The translations under genes and the position numbers were made by a program. 53,379 nucleotides of DNA from an uncultured Gallionellaceae bacterium (GTDB lineage: Bacteria; Pseudomonadota; Gammaproteobacteria; Burkholderiales; Gallionellaceae): positions 1 to 53,379 of the forward strand of contig CAIRAO010000435.1 in the NCBI GenBank assembly GCA_903876625.1, given 5' to 3'. A model generated the notes under the pieces. That model did no database searches. It was not told where the DNA came from and worked only from the letters and a program-made list of their open reading frames with translations. The stretch's first letter is position 1, and every line of letters begins with the position of its first letter. This document shows positions 28,972 through 38,839 of the stretch, one piece after another.

Positions 28972-30281
28972 GTAAGACTATTGATGATTTTAACTGTTTG
29001 ATCAATCAGAAAGTGAATTTCGTTTTCGGTTATGACATAAGGGGGCATGAAATAAACGGTGTTTCCCATCGGACGCAGCAACAATTCATTTTCAAGAGCG
29101 AAGCTGAAACAACGCTGGGCGAAATCTTTATGCATCGTATCAACTTCAAACGCCCAGATCATGCCAGTGTTGCGAAAATGACTAACTTTGGAATGTTCAC
29201 GTAATGGTGTAGCGGTGTGGTTGAGATAGGACGCCTTGATGCGATTGCTATTCAAAACATCGTCAGAGGTAAAAATATCCAAAGTTGCCAGTGCAGCTCG
29301 ACACGCCAAGGGGTTGCCGGTGTAAGAATGGGAATGCAAGAACCCTCGCTCAACATCATCCGCGTAAAACGCCTGGTAAATATTGTCAGTCGTCATGACG
29401 ACCGAAAGTGGCAGATAACCACCGGTTATTCCTTTGGATAACAGCAAAAAATCGGGCGTGATTTTCGCTTGTTCACTGGCGAAGAGTGTTCCGGTACGAC
29501 CCATGCCGACGGCAATCTCATCGGCAATAAGATGGACTTGATATTGATTACACAACTCGCGTGCTCTTGTTAGATAGCTTGGATGATACATAGCCATACC
29601 AGCAGCGCCTTGAACCAATGGCTCGATAATGAATGCGGCAATATGTGAATGGTGTTGCTGTAAATGTGCTTCCAGTTGTGCAGCGCAACGCATGGCAAAG
29701 TCCTCGGCACTTTCTTCCGGATTGGCATTGCGGGTGTCCGGGCTGGGCACTGTCGCATTTTGAAAAATCATTGAACCGTACGCTTCTTTAAATAGCGCCA
29801 CATCGGTAACAGACAACGCACCCAGTGTTTCACCGTGATAGCTGTTTTGCAGGCTGATGAATTGAGATTTTTCGGGTTGATTGTTATTGCGCCAAAAATG
29901 TGCGCTCATCTTTAAAGCAATCTCGGTGGCTGAAGCACCATCCGAACCGTAGAAACAATGCCCCAGTCCGGCGGGTGCAAGTTCACGTAGTTTTTCTGAC
30001 AGTTGCACAACCGGTTCATGAGTAAAACCGGCAAGCATCACATGTTCCAGTTTGCCAAGTTGATCAATGATAGCTGCGTTGATGCGCGGGTTGCTGTGCC
30101 CGAAAAGATTTACCCACCACGAACTGACTGCATCCAGATAACGCTTGCCATCAAAATCATACAGCCAAACTCCGCTGCCTCGTTGTATGGGTACCAGCGG
30201 TAACGTTTCGTGCCGTTTCATCTGGGTGCATGGATGCCATACAGATGAAAGAGAGCGGGTGAGCAAATCAGTGTTGTGCAT
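28968..30281 (-). CDS. bioA: Adenosylmethionine-8-amino-7-oxononanoate aminotransferase
   Basis: SSVWHPCTQMKRHETLPLVPI, DAVSSWWVNLFGHSNPRIN, SYHGETLGALSVTD; internal ATG preferred. Confidence 0.94.
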   Translation of the reverse strand: MHNTDLLTRSLSSVWHPCTQMKRHETLPLVPIQRGSGVWLYDFDGKRYLDAVSSWWVNLFGHSNPRINAAIIDQLGKLEHVMLAGFTHEPVVQLSEKLRELAPAGLGHCFYGSDGASATEIALKMSAHFWRNNNQPEKSQFISLQNSYHGETLGALSVTDVALFKEAYGSMIFQNATVPSPDTRNANPEESAEDFAMRCAAQLEAHLQQHHSHIAAFIIEPLVQGAAGMAMYHPSYLTRARELCNQYQVHLIADEIAVGMGRTGTLFASEQAKITPDFLLLSKGITGGYLPLSVVMTTDNIYQAFYADDVERGFLHSHSYTGNPLACRAALATLDIFTSDDVLNSNRIKASYLNHTATPLREHSKVSHFRNTGMIWAFEVDTMHKDFAQRCFSFALENELLLRPMGNTVYFMPPYVITENEIHFLIDQTVKIINSLT

Positions 30282-30310
30282 GAATGGCTTTAGTATCCTG
30301 ATGGTACTGC

Positions 30311-31225
30311 TTACACCCAATCCTTAGGCACGAGGTACTTATCATACAACTCTGCTTCAGGCGATCCTTGTTCCGGATGCCAGTCATAACGCCACTTCAC
30401 CAATGGCGGCATGGAAAGCAAAATGGATTCGGTGCGCCCATTCGATTGCAGGCCGAAGATAGTGCCACGATCTATAACCAGATTAAATTCAACATAACGA
30501 CCGCGCCGGTAAAGCTGAAAATCGCGTTCACGTTCTCCGTAGGGCGTGTCCTTGCGCTTTTCCAACAACGGCACGTAAGCCGACAGAAAGTGATCACCAA
30601 CGCTCTGTTGAATGGCAAAGCAGCTTTCAAAATCCGGCACACTTAAATCGTCAAAGAAAATACCACCAATGCCGCGAGGTTCATTGCGATGTTTAAGGAA
30701 AAAATATTCATCGCACCATTTTTTAAAGCGAGGATGCAGTGAGGAGTCCAATGGATCAAGAGAATTTTTACATATCCGGTGAAAGTGTTTCGCGTCTTCC
30801 TCAAAGCCATAATAAGGCGTGAGATCCATGCCACCGCCAAACCAGAATACTATTTCACCATTGGGTTTATGTGCCATGAACATGCGCACATTCGCATGAG
30901 AGGTCGGTGCATAGGGATTGCGAGGATGCATCACAAGCGATACGCCCATTGCCTCCCAGCTACAACCGGCTAATTCGGGTCGGTGGGCAGTAGCTGAAGC
31001 TGGCATCTTGTCGCCTTGTACGTGGGAGAAAGCAACGCCACCACGTTCGAGCACATTTCCTTCTTCAATAATACAACTGATACCTTCACCTTTGCCTATT
31101 CCGCCGCTACCAGTTGCGCGATCCCATTTGTCACGCAGAAATTTATTACCGTCCACTTGTTCCAGACGGGTAACGATCATGTCTTGCAATTGAAGCAGAT
31201 ACTTTTTGACGGATTTACTATCCAT
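30311..31225 (-). CDS. hemF: Oxygen-dependent coproporphyrinogen III oxidase
   Basis: [26 protein letters not shown]-like/[42 protein letters not shown]. Confidence 0.96.
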   Translation of the reverse strand: MDSKSVKKYLLQLQDMIVTRLEQVDGNKFLRDKWDRATGSGGIGKGEGISCIIEEGNVLERGGVAFSHVQGDKMPASATAHRPELAGCSWEAMGVSLVMHPRNPYAPTSHANVRMFMAHKPNGEIVFWFGGGMDLTPYYGFEEDAKHFHRICKNSLDPLDSSLHPRFKKWCDEYFFLKHRNEPRGIGGIFFDDLSVPDFESCFAIQQSVGDHFLSAYVPLLEKRKDTPYGERERDFQLYRRGRYVEFNLVIDRGTIFGLQSNGRTESILLSMPPLVKWRYDWHPEQGSPEAELYDKYLVPKDWV

Positions 31226-31249
31226 GTTTACTCCGGGTTGAATACGTTG

Positions 31250-31807
31250 TTATTTGCGAATGATTTTACCATCCAACCACGAACGAATAGTTGACGGTTG
31301 TTCGCGATTGCCCACTGAGCCACGTAATACCCACACACTACTTCCGAATATTCTCCGGCATGCAGCATAGGTTTTTGCCGGTTGCTTTCCGCTACGGTTG
31401 GCGCTGGTAGAAACCAACGCGCTACCTGCGCTAAGGCACAGTTGCTTGGCAAAGGGGTGCGCGGTGAGGCGAACTGCCAGAGTGTTATGTTCGCCGCGCA
31501 GCCAAAGAGGGGTTGAGGGTCGGCTTGGCATTAAATATGTAATGACTTTTGCGCCGTCGCTTTGCAATTTTGACTGTTCACCCAGCGTAAGGGGTTGTAT
31601 GTAACGTTTCACTTGGCTGTAATTTGCAGCGATAAGAATAAGGCCTTTACGCTGTTGGCGTCTTTTAAGATTGAGCAGTTTTAAAACTGCTTGGCGATTC
31701 TCAGGATCGCAACCCAAGCCATAGCAGGATTCGGTAGGATAGGCAATGATGCCGCCACGTTTAAGGTGTACGAAAAGTCGACGAGATGATGGCAGAGAAC
31801 GGTGCAA
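31250..31807 (-). CDS. tsaC: Sua5/YciO/YrdC family threonylcarbamoyl-AMP synthase
   Basis: GGIIAYPTESCYGLGCDPEN, LVSTSANRSGKQPA. Confidence 0.93.
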   Translation of the reverse strand: MHRSLPSSRRLFVHLKRGGIIAYPTESCYGLGCDPENRQAVLKLLNLKRRQQRKGLILIAANYSQVKRYIQPLTLGEQSKLQSDGAKVITYLMPSRPSTPLWLRGEHNTLAVRLTAHPFAKQLCLSAGSALVSTSANRSGKQPAKTYAACRRIFGSSVWVLRGSVGNREQPSTIRSWLDGKIIRK

Positions 31808-31840
31808 AAAAACCTCTGATTAAAACTTGCATAAAGACTT

Positions 31841-33115
31841 CTATTTTCGACTGCCAATGGCGCGCCAGCCAATATCACGCCGCATCTGACTTCCATCGAA
31901 ATGAATTTTATCGGCAATTTCATAGGCATAGTTTTGCGCGTGCTTTACCATATCACCGAGAGCAACCACGCAGAGTACTCTTCCGCCACTGGTGACCACT
32001 TTGCCATCCTGAACCGTCGTACCTGCATGAAACACATGTGCATCATCCGGATTTTTCGGAAGTCCAGTGATGACATCACCTTTACGCGGTGTGTCAGGAT
32101 AGTTCGCGGCAGCCAGCACCACGCCGAGCGCTGTGCGCCTATCCCATTCTGCATCCACTTTATCAAGCGTGCCGTTGATAGCATGTTCAACGATATTCGC
32201 AAAATCACTTTTCAAACGCAGCATGATAGGTTGGGTTTCCGGGTCGCCCATACGACAATTGAACTCCAACACTTTTATGCCGCCTTGAGGATCGATCATC
32301 AAGCCCGCATACAAAAATCCGGTATAAGTGATGCCTTCACTTTCCATACCGCGAACAACGGGCTGGATAACCTCGCGCAATACACGCGCATGAATTGTTG
32401 GCGTAACCACAGGTGCGGGTGAATAGGCACCCATGCCACCTGTATTAGGGCCGTTATCACCATCCAACAGACGCTTGTGATCTTGGCTGGTCGCCATCGC
32501 CAACACGTTTTTACCGTCGACCATGACAATAAAGCTGGCTTCTTCACCCGCAAGGAATTCTTCTACAACTACGCGCGCACCGGCGTCACCCAGCTTGTTA
32601 TCCGACAACATCATGTCAATGGCATCAAACGCTTCATCTTTGGTCATCGCTACAACTACACCCTTGCCGGCAGCCAAACCGTCCGCTTTGATGACGATGG
32701 GTGCACCGTGTTTTTCTACATAAGCTTTGGCTGGTTTAATGTCGCTGAAAGTTTCAAAGAATGCTGTTGGAATATGGTGGCGCGTCATGAATCGTTTGGC
32801 AAAGTCTTTGGAGGACTCGAGCTGAGCTGCTGCTTTGGTCGGGCCGAATATTTTCAGTTCTGCAGCTCTAAATGAATCAACCACGCCAGCTGCCAGTGGT
32901 ACTTCCGGCCCAACAACTGTCAACTCAATGTGTTCGCGTTTTACAAATTCGATGAGGTCGGGAATGGCAGTGATTTCAACATTTTCCACGCCATCTTCCA
33001 AAGCTGTGCCCGCATTGCCCGGAGCAACATAAACCTTTTGCACTTTCGCTCCTTGCGCCAAGCGCCATGCTATTGCGTGCTCTCGCCCGCCGTTACCAAT
33101 AACAAGAATTTTCAT
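31841..33115 (-). CDS. purD: Phosphoribosylamine-glycine ligase
   Basis: MKILVIGNGGREHAIAWRLA, IKADGLAAGKGVVVA, FNCRMGDPETQ. Confidence 0.97.
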   Translation of the reverse strand: MKILVIGNGGREHAIAWRLAQGAKVQKVYVAPGNAGTALEDGVENVEITAIPDLIEFVKREHIELTVVGPEVPLAAGVVDSFRAAELKIFGPTKAAAQLESSKDFAKRFMTRHHIPTAFFETFSDIKPAKAYVEKHGAPIVIKADGLAAGKGVVVAMTKDEAFDAIDMMLSDNKLGDAGARVVVEEFLAGEEASFIVMVDGKNVLAMATSQDHKRLLDGDNGPNTGGMGAYSPAPVVTPTIHARVLREVIQPVVRGMESEGITYTGFLYAGLMIDPQGGIKVLEFNCRMGDPETQPIMLRLKSDFANIVEHAINGTLDKVDAEWDRRTALGVVLAAANYPDTPRKGDVITGLPKNPDDAHVFHAGTTVQDGKVVTSGGRVLCVVALGDMVKHAQNYAYEIADKIHFDGSQMRRDIGWRAIGSRK

Positions 33116-33221
33116 ATATATCTCAACGTAGAAGGGTGGGCAATATGCTCACTATTTTTATACACTTTTTTATGGCTGGCTACTTAATCGAATGAAACTT
33201 GCCCATTTTGCACTTATTATA

Positions 33222-33608
33222 TTAATTCCCCACGACACTTGATGCCCTTTGATAAGCCAAATCGACTAACCCGTGCATCTCGTCCAGCGACATAAGGATA
33301 AATGGGGTTTCTTCGTGACGTAAAACGACTGCGAACGGATTAAGCTCACTAAACTGCTCGGCAGGAAAAGGCATAGACACTTCGTGCTGCAACAGCAAAT
33401 CAACCAACTCATCTACATCGTGAGTTTTGCGAAATACAATGCCATGAAATTCGGCAACCGACTTGAGATACTTCTCTACTGCTTTTTGAGCGAAGAATCC
33501 CGAGGCTGAAATATCTACTTCCGGGTGCATAGACACTGCTCGAAAAGAGGTTATGTCACGTTGGGCAAGCACCAGCAATCGGTGCGCTATATCAATGCGC
33601 AGAGTCAT
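33222..33608 (-). CDS. HEPN-domain protein (paired with MNT nucleotidyltransferase)
   Basis: ASGFFAQKAVEKYLKSVAEFHGIVFRKTHDVDELVDLL is PF05168-like; start re-set to 33608, overlapping the MNT gene. Confidence 0.8.
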   Translation of the reverse strand: MTLRIDIAHRLLVLAQRDITSFRAVSMHPEVDISASGFFAQKAVEKYLKSVAEFHGIVFRKTHDVDELVDLLLQHEVSMPFPAEQFSELNPFAVVLRHEETPFILMSLDEMHGLVDLAYQRASSVVGN

Positions 33609-33912
33609 ATAACACTTTGCCTTCACGCAATGCCCAATAAACCGCAGTGGAGCAAGCATGTTGCTGCTGATTGACTTCCGCCTGCGAACAAACCAACACA
33701 TCAACAGGCACGCGTAGTGGACGAAGTACTTGCCGCAACCGCACCATCTCTCCAAATTTGTCTTGCAGCGTAGGCTCCACTACCAAGAAATCCAGATCAG
33801 AACTTTCCCCTGCATCTCCTCGTGCATAGGAACCGAACAGAATAACTCTTGCCGGCTTGGCCGCCTTGCCTAACAGTATTGCAGCCTGATTTATAGTTTG
33901 TTCGGAGATCAC
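33592..33912 (-). CDS. MNT-domain nucleotidyltransferase (antitoxin-like)
   Basis: GSYARGDAGESSDLDFLVVE. Confidence 0.85.
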   Translation of the reverse strand: MISEQTINQAAILLGKAAKPARVILFGSYARGDAGESSDLDFLVVEPTLQDKFGEMVRLRQVLRPLRVPVDVLVCSQAEVNQQQHACSTAVYWALREGKVLYDSAH

Positions 33913-33965
33913 AGGGTCACCTTGTTCATGTCTGATTTTGTGAATTACGCGACAAGTATACCGTT

Positions 33966-33992
33966 TCTAGACATGATTTATAACGTCTAGAC
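33966..33992. promoter_or_regulatory. Repeated TCTAGAC/GTCTAGAC palindromes upstream of MNT/HEPN (candidate operator)
   Basis: TCTAGAC-N12-GTCTAGAC immediately upstream of the MNT start. Confidence 0.35.
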
Positions 33993-34073
33993 TTGCACCA
34001 ATGACAGAAAGGTGGCTTTGCTGATAATCTACGGATTGGTTAATTTGCAGTCTCACACATTCCACCCACGAAT

Positions 34074-35774
34074 ATGAGCCAATCCAAACTGCGTAGCTTT
34101 CTCGGCATCACAATTACCATTCTCTGCCTGATTGCAGCCCCGCTTCAATCTCTTGCTGCAGATAAAAGCAAAACAAAGGCGGCGCACCCTGCGAAAGAGC
34201 GCCTTGTGCTGATGCCGATTCGCGTGCCCGATGAAGATAAGAATCTGACTGGCGCGATGGAGACTGCCTTGGTTAAAGGTTTGCAACAAAAGTACGATGT
34301 ATTCTCAGGTGAGCGAGTTGCACAAAAGGCTCACGAGATTTTCATGAAAGAGTCGAGGAACACCACGCACACAGAATGTGACGAAACGCGTTGCATGCAG
34401 AATATCGCTGAAGCCTTTCAAGCCGAACTCATTGCTACGGCTAATGTGACCAAGCAGGATGGTAGTTACTTTTTGGCGCTTAGTATTCAGAATATTTTTG
34501 ATAATAAGGTTGAGTATTCGGAATCATTGCCATGTAAAAATTGTGATGCAACTCAGGTGGTGGAAAAACTTAAAGATCTGAGTGGAACACCTACACCCAA
34601 GACGAATCAAGCCATTCGACTTCCAGCAAAAGAAAATTCATTGCGTCTTCCTGAGATGGTTAGCATCCCCGGCAAGAACTATGAGATTGGGAAATATGAA
34701 GTGACACAAGGCGAATGGCGCGCAGTGATGGATAACAATCCAAGCAAGTTTGCTAAATGTGGAGATAACTGCCCAGTTGAGCAAGTAAGTTGGAAGGACG
34801 TCCAAGAGTTCATTCAAAAACTTAATTCCAAAACTGGCAGCAATTATCGTTTGCCTTCTGAGGGCGAATGGGAATATGCCTGCTATGGTGGTAGCAAAGC
34901 AGAATATTGTGGCGGCAATGATATTAATGCTGTTGCATGGTACAAAGATAACAGCAATGACAGGACACATCCTGTAGGGCAAAAGCAAGCTAACGGCTAT
35001 GGTCTGTACGACATGAGTGGCAATGTATCGGAATGGATGAGCAACTGCTGGGACAATAATTATTGTGAAGGCGGGCGTGTGCTTCGCGGCGGATCTTGGT
35101 ATACCAACCCTAACTTCACGCGTACCGTAAGCCGTTTCAACGACTCCCTTGCAATCCAATACGACGCTTACGGCTTCCGGCTTGCCAGAACAATCAGTAA
35201 CAAAGAATCCAAATTCAAAGAACCTGAGATGGTTCGCATCCCCGGCAAGAACTATGAAATTGGGAAATATGAAGTCACCCAAGCTGAGTGGAAAGCTGTG
35301 ATGGGAAACAATCCGAGTCATTTTAAGGACTGTGGCGATACATGCCCAGTGGAACAAGTGAGCTGGGATGATTCGCAGACTTATATTAGAAAACTCAACA
35401 AAATGACGGGCAAGGAATACCGTCTGCCGTCAGCGGATGAATGGGAATACGCGTGTTATGGCGGCACTAAAACTAAATATTGCGGAGGCGACGACCTCGA
35501 TAGCGTAGCTTGGTACAGCAGTAACAGCGATAAAACAACACACCCTGTTGGTCAAAAACAAGCAAATGGTTACGGTCTTTATGACATGACGGGTAATGTA
35601 TGGGAACATATGCAAGAAAAATATGACGTCGAGCACGATTCCCCTCTTTCTAGAGGTGGCTCTTGGGTAACTGATCCTATAATGATTGATGCAACTTTTC
35701 GCCATGGTTTAATGTATCAACGCGACAGTCGAATATATGGGATCGGTTTACGTCTCGCCAGAACACTCCAGTAA
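34074..35774 (+). CDS. Secreted protein with two tandem SUMF1/FGE-sulfatase-like domains
   Basis: Signal peptide ITITILCLIAAPLQSLAA; duplicated PEMV(S/R)IPGKNYEIGKYEVTQ..., YRLPSxxEWEYACYGG, GYGLYDM(S/T)GNV, RGGSW, FRLAR. Confidence 0.9.
   Translation: MSQSKLRSFLGITITILCLIAAPLQSLAADKSKTKAAHPAKERLVLMPIRVPDEDKNLTGAMETALVKGLQQKYDVFSGERVAQKAHEIFMKESRNTTHTECDETRCMQNIAEAFQAELIATANVTKQDGSYFLALSIQNIFDNKVEYSESLPCKNCDATQVVEKLKDLSGTPTPKTNQAIRLPAKENSLRLPEMVSIPGKNYEIGKYEVTQGEWRAVMDNNPSKFAKCGDNCPVEQVSWKDVQEFIQKLNSKTGSNYRLPSEGEWEYACYGGSKAEYCGGNDINAVAWYKDNSNDRTHPVGQKQANGYGLYDMSGNVSEWMSNCWDNNYCEGGRVLRGGSWYTNPNFTRTVSRFNDSLAIQYDAYGFRLARTISNKESKFKEPEMVRIPGKNYEIGKYEVTQAEWKAVMGNNPSHFKDCGDTCPVEQVSWDDSQTYIRKLNKMTGKEYRLPSADEWEYACYGGTKTKYCGGDDLDSVAWYSSNSDKTTHPVGQKQANGYGLYDMTGNVWEHMQEKYDVEHDSPLSRGGSWVTDPIMIDATFRHGLMYQRDSRIYGIGLRLARTLQ
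34650..35771 (+). repeat. Intragenic tandem domain duplication (period 573 nt)
   Basis: cctgagatggtt..catccccggcaagaactatga.attgggaaatatgaagt at 34650 and 35223. Confidence 0.85.
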
Positions 35775-35842
35775 AGCATAGGGATGTAGCTTAAACAACC
35801 TTGCGCAATTCATTACATCAACTTTGCAGCCAGTCATTCACC

Positions 35843-36433
35843 ATGCCAATTGCTATAAATCTTGAAAAGAAACCTACACGAATACTTTCCCAGAATCTAG
35901 CTCGGATTTCGTTTATTCAACACATACAAACAGACTTGGGAAAATGTGGGGCAGAAAAGCTTGAACCGAAAATCCAATTTCTTAACCAAGCATATGTGCT
36001 CCAGTTGATTGCCTTTTGGCAAATTTTCGTTGAGGAGTTGGCAAAATACGGATTCAAACAAATTGAAGCCGTCGAAAATAATGGTGCATTTCGCGACATC
36101 GCGAAGGCAAAGTTAGACGAGTCACTTAAGAAATTTAATACTCCAAACAAGGAAAATATCGACAAGTTGTTCAAAGAGGCGCTCGGCATCCAGAACATCT
36201 CTAATCATTGGCATTCGGACCAGATGCCTCAAAGCGTCGCTACCGACACGTTATCCGAATTACTAGAGACTCGGCATCAAATCGCGCACACAGGACACAC
36301 ATCCAAACCTTTGTCGTACGAAACGAACTTCAAGAAAATGGAAATTGTGATGGAGCTTGCTGAGCTAACTGAAGATGCACTCATTAAGCAGCTTACTCTA
36401 CGCACAAATGGGTCAGTCCAGTATTTGAGATAA
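35843..36433 (+). CDS. HEPN-like protein with Rx4H motif (RiboL-PSP-HEPN/MAE_28990-like)
   Basis: LLETRHQIAHTGH, i.e. R-HQIA-H; all-helical; start re-set to 35843. Confidence 0.65.
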   Translation: MPIAINLEKKPTRILSQNLARISFIQHIQTDLGKCGAEKLEPKIQFLNQAYVLQLIAFWQIFVEELAKYGFKQIEAVENNGAFRDIAKAKLDESLKKFNTPNKENIDKLFKEALGIQNISNHWHSDQMPQSVATDTLSELLETRHQIAHTGHTSKPLSYETNFKKMEIVMELAELTEDALIKQLTLRTNGSVQYLR

Positions 36434-36563
36434 ATGTAATCAAAAAATCAAAGCTTCACCTGTTCAAACTTACCCTTGCCACTAAAATTCCATTTAACTT
36501 GAAATGCAGAAAACATACGGTGCAATGCGTTTCGCTTATTGAAACACTACATAACGACTTCAA

Positions 36564-36761
36564 TCACGCAGCCATCCGTTCAAACGAAAAGTTGGGCAAG
36601 TCCACTCGCTCTGCTGCATGTTCAATGGTAATGCAGCAAACCTTGCCCTTATCATCCAGATCTATCAGCGTATTTTCATCAACGTCTTTGGTTTCAGCAA
36701 CTTTTGCTTCGCGCAACTCAATGTATAGCGTGTCAGTATCTTGAAAATATTTAATCTTCAT
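36564..36761 (-). CDS. DUF2283-family small protein
   Basis: MKIKYFQDTDTLYIELREAKVAETKDVDENTLIDLDDKGKVCCITIEHAAERV. Confidence 0.85.
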   Translation of the reverse strand: MKIKYFQDTDTLYIELREAKVAETKDVDENTLIDLDDKGKVCCITIEHAAERVDLPNFSFERMAA

Positions 36762-36993
36762 CTCTGTAACTCCTGTCGAAGAAAGCATTGTGTACGGTCT
36801 CACCATCGGCGAGCAGAATAACACGGAGAAACTTTCCATCAGCTTCTGGGATCGATGCCCACCGACGGATGCGACTATCTGATTGAACCACTTGTTTAAC
36901 TGGCTGGTCAATCACACGCTGTATCCATTCTAGATGGATGTCCGACCGATCAGGGCGGAGTCGCATCGTATGGAAGTATTGAGTAAACTTCAA
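36751..36993 (-). CDS. DUF4258-like small protein, overlaps DUF2283 gene
   Basis: IQRVIDQPVKQVVQSDSRIRRWASIPEADGKFLRVILLADGETVHNAFFDRSY. Confidence 0.6.
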   Translation of the reverse strand: MKFTQYFHTMRLRPDRSDIHLEWIQRVIDQPVKQVVQSDSRIRRWASIPEADGKFLRVILLADGETVHNAFFDRSYRDED

Positions 36994-36996
36994 TGG

Positions 36997-38562
36997 TTAG
37001 TGACGGAAATGCCTGAAGCCCGTAAACACCATCGCCAAGCCATGCTCGTCCGCCGCCGCAATGACCTCCTCATCGCGCATTGAACCGCCGGGTTGAATCA
37101 CGGCTTTCGCTCCGGCTTGTGCCAGTACATCTATGCCATCGCGGAACGGGAAGAAGGCATCGGACGATACGACAGAACCGATCAAGCTTAAGCCGGCGTT
37201 TTGCGCCTTAAGGCTGGCAATGCGCGTGCTGTCTACGCGGCTCATTTGCCCTGCGCCTACGCCCAGCGTGTGGCCATCTTTACAGAAAACGATGGCGTTG
37301 GATTTAACATACTTCGCTACGCGCCAAGCGAACAGCAAGTCTTGCAGTTGTTCTTTGCTGGGTTGTACTTTACTTACGACCTTGAGCTGTGATAGTTGCA
37401 CATTGAGCGTATCCGGTGATTGAACCAACAATCCACCGCTGACTCGTTTGAAGTCGAACTGGTTGTGCGCGTTGGACAGCGGTACGGTGAGTACACGCAC
37501 GTTCTGTTTTGCAGCGGTTACTTTAAGCGCGGCTTCGGTAGCACTTGGCGCAATTATCAATTCAACGAATTGGTTGGCGGTGATTTGTGCTGCGCTCTCA
37601 GCATCCAACTCCCGATTGAAAGCAATGATGCCGCCGAAGGCGGAAGTAGTGTCGGTGGCATACGCCAGCTTATAAGCGCTTAACGCGGTATCGGCAATCG
37701 CCACACCACACGGGTTGGCGTGTTTGACAATGACGCAGGCAGGTTGATCAAAAGTCTTGACCAGTTCCCAAGCGGAATCGGCATCGCCGACGTTGTTGTA
37801 GCTGAGTTCTTTGCCTTGCAATTGGGTATAGTCGGAGATGCCGCCAGCCACCGGATTGAGGTCGCGATAGAACGCGGCACGCTGATGAGGGTTTTCGCCG
37901 TAGCGCATATCTTGCACTTTGGCGAAGTTGAAGTTGATTTGTGCAGGGAACGCGCTCTTTGTGCCGTCACTGTTGATCGCGGTGAGGTAATTGCTGATCA
38001 TGCTGTCATAAGCGGCTGTGTGCGAAAAAGCCTTTTTGGCCAAGTCGAAACGGGTTGCGTCGCTGACTGCGCCTTTGTTGGTTTGCATTTCTGCCAGTAC
38101 ATCCGCGTAATCAGCAGGGTCGGTAACTATAGCAACATGCGCGTGGTTCTTGGCAGCTGAGCGCACCATGGTCGGGCCGCCGATGTCGATGTTTTCGATG
38201 GCATCCTCCAGGGTACAGCCAGGTTTGGCAATGGTCGCAGCGAAGGGATACAGATTCACCACCACCAAGTCGATCGTCGGAATGTTGTGTTTCTTCAGGG
38301 TGGCAACATGTTCAGGCAAATCTCGCCTTGCCAGAATACCAGCGTGTACTTTCGGTTGCAGTGTCTTCACGCGACCATCAAGCATTTCAGGAAAACCTGT
38401 GTAATCGGCAACTTCAGTAACGGGGATGCCATTATCTGAGAACAGTTTTGCTGTGCCACCGGTAGATAAGATTTTTACGCCAAGTTCGTGTAGCCCTTTG
38501 GCGAATTCGAGTACACCGGATTTATCCGATACGCTAATAAGTGCTTGAGTAATGGTTGCCAT
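36997..38562 (-). CDS. purH: Bifunctional AICAR transformylase/IMP cyclohydrolase
   Basis: [46 protein letters not shown]-like [21 protein letters not shown]. Confidence 0.97.
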   Translation of the reverse strand: MATITQALISVSDKSGVLEFAKGLHELGVKILSTGGTAKLFSDNGIPVTEVADYTGFPEMLDGRVKTLQPKVHAGILARRDLPEHVATLKKHNIPTIDLVVVNLYPFAATIAKPGCTLEDAIENIDIGGPTMVRSAAKNHAHVAIVTDPADYADVLAEMQTNKGAVSDATRFDLAKKAFSHTAAYDSMISNYLTAINSDGTKSAFPAQINFNFAKVQDMRYGENPHQRAAFYRDLNPVAGGISDYTQLQGKELSYNNVGDADSAWELVKTFDQPACVIVKHANPCGVAIADTALSAYKLAYATDTTSAFGGIIAFNRELDAESAAQITANQFVELIIAPSATEAALKVTAAKQNVRVLTVPLSNAHNQFDFKRVSGGLLVQSPDTLNVQLSQLKVVSKVQPSKEQLQDLLFAWRVAKYVKSNAIVFCKDGHTLGVGAGQMSRVDSTRIASLKAQNAGLSLIGSVVSSDAFFPFRDGIDVLAQAGAKAVIQPGGSMRDEEVIAAADEHGLAMVFTGFRHFRH

Positions 38563-38575
38563 ATTTTTTCCAAGT

Positions 38576-38839
38576 TTAAGATTTGATCTTGTGTGTCTGG
38601 ATCTTTTTTCGCAACGTATTGCGATTCAATCCGAGCAGTTCAGCGGCACGAGTCTGGTTGCCACCGGCATGATACAAAACAGTTTCGATCAGCGGTTTTT
38701 CGACGCAATTGATCACCATGTCGTAAACCGCACAAGACGGCGCTTCTCCGTCCAGATCAGTAAAATAATCGTTGACAGCCTGGCGCACATATTGCGCTAC
38801 TTCATTTTCTTCTAACACAGCACGTTCCCCTTTTTTCAT
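38576..38839 (-). CDS. fis: Fis-family DNA-binding protein
   Basis: [35 protein letters not shown]; upstream of purH, overlapping dusB. Confidence 0.93.
   Translation of the reverse strand: MKKGERAVLEENEVAQYVRQAVNDYFTDLDGEAPSCAVYDMVINCVEKPLIETVLYHAGGNQTRAAELLGLNRNTLRKKIQTHKIKS

Noticed and set aside
31901-32422. 173-aa plus-strand ORF
   Set aside because: Antisense to well-supported purD.
34638-35357. 239-aa minus-strand ORF
   Set aside because: Antisense of the SUMF1 repeat protein, whose motifs are clear on the plus strand.
34074-35774. Diversity-generating retroelement target
   Set aside because: No reverse transcriptase, template repeat or IMH-like element seen in the window.
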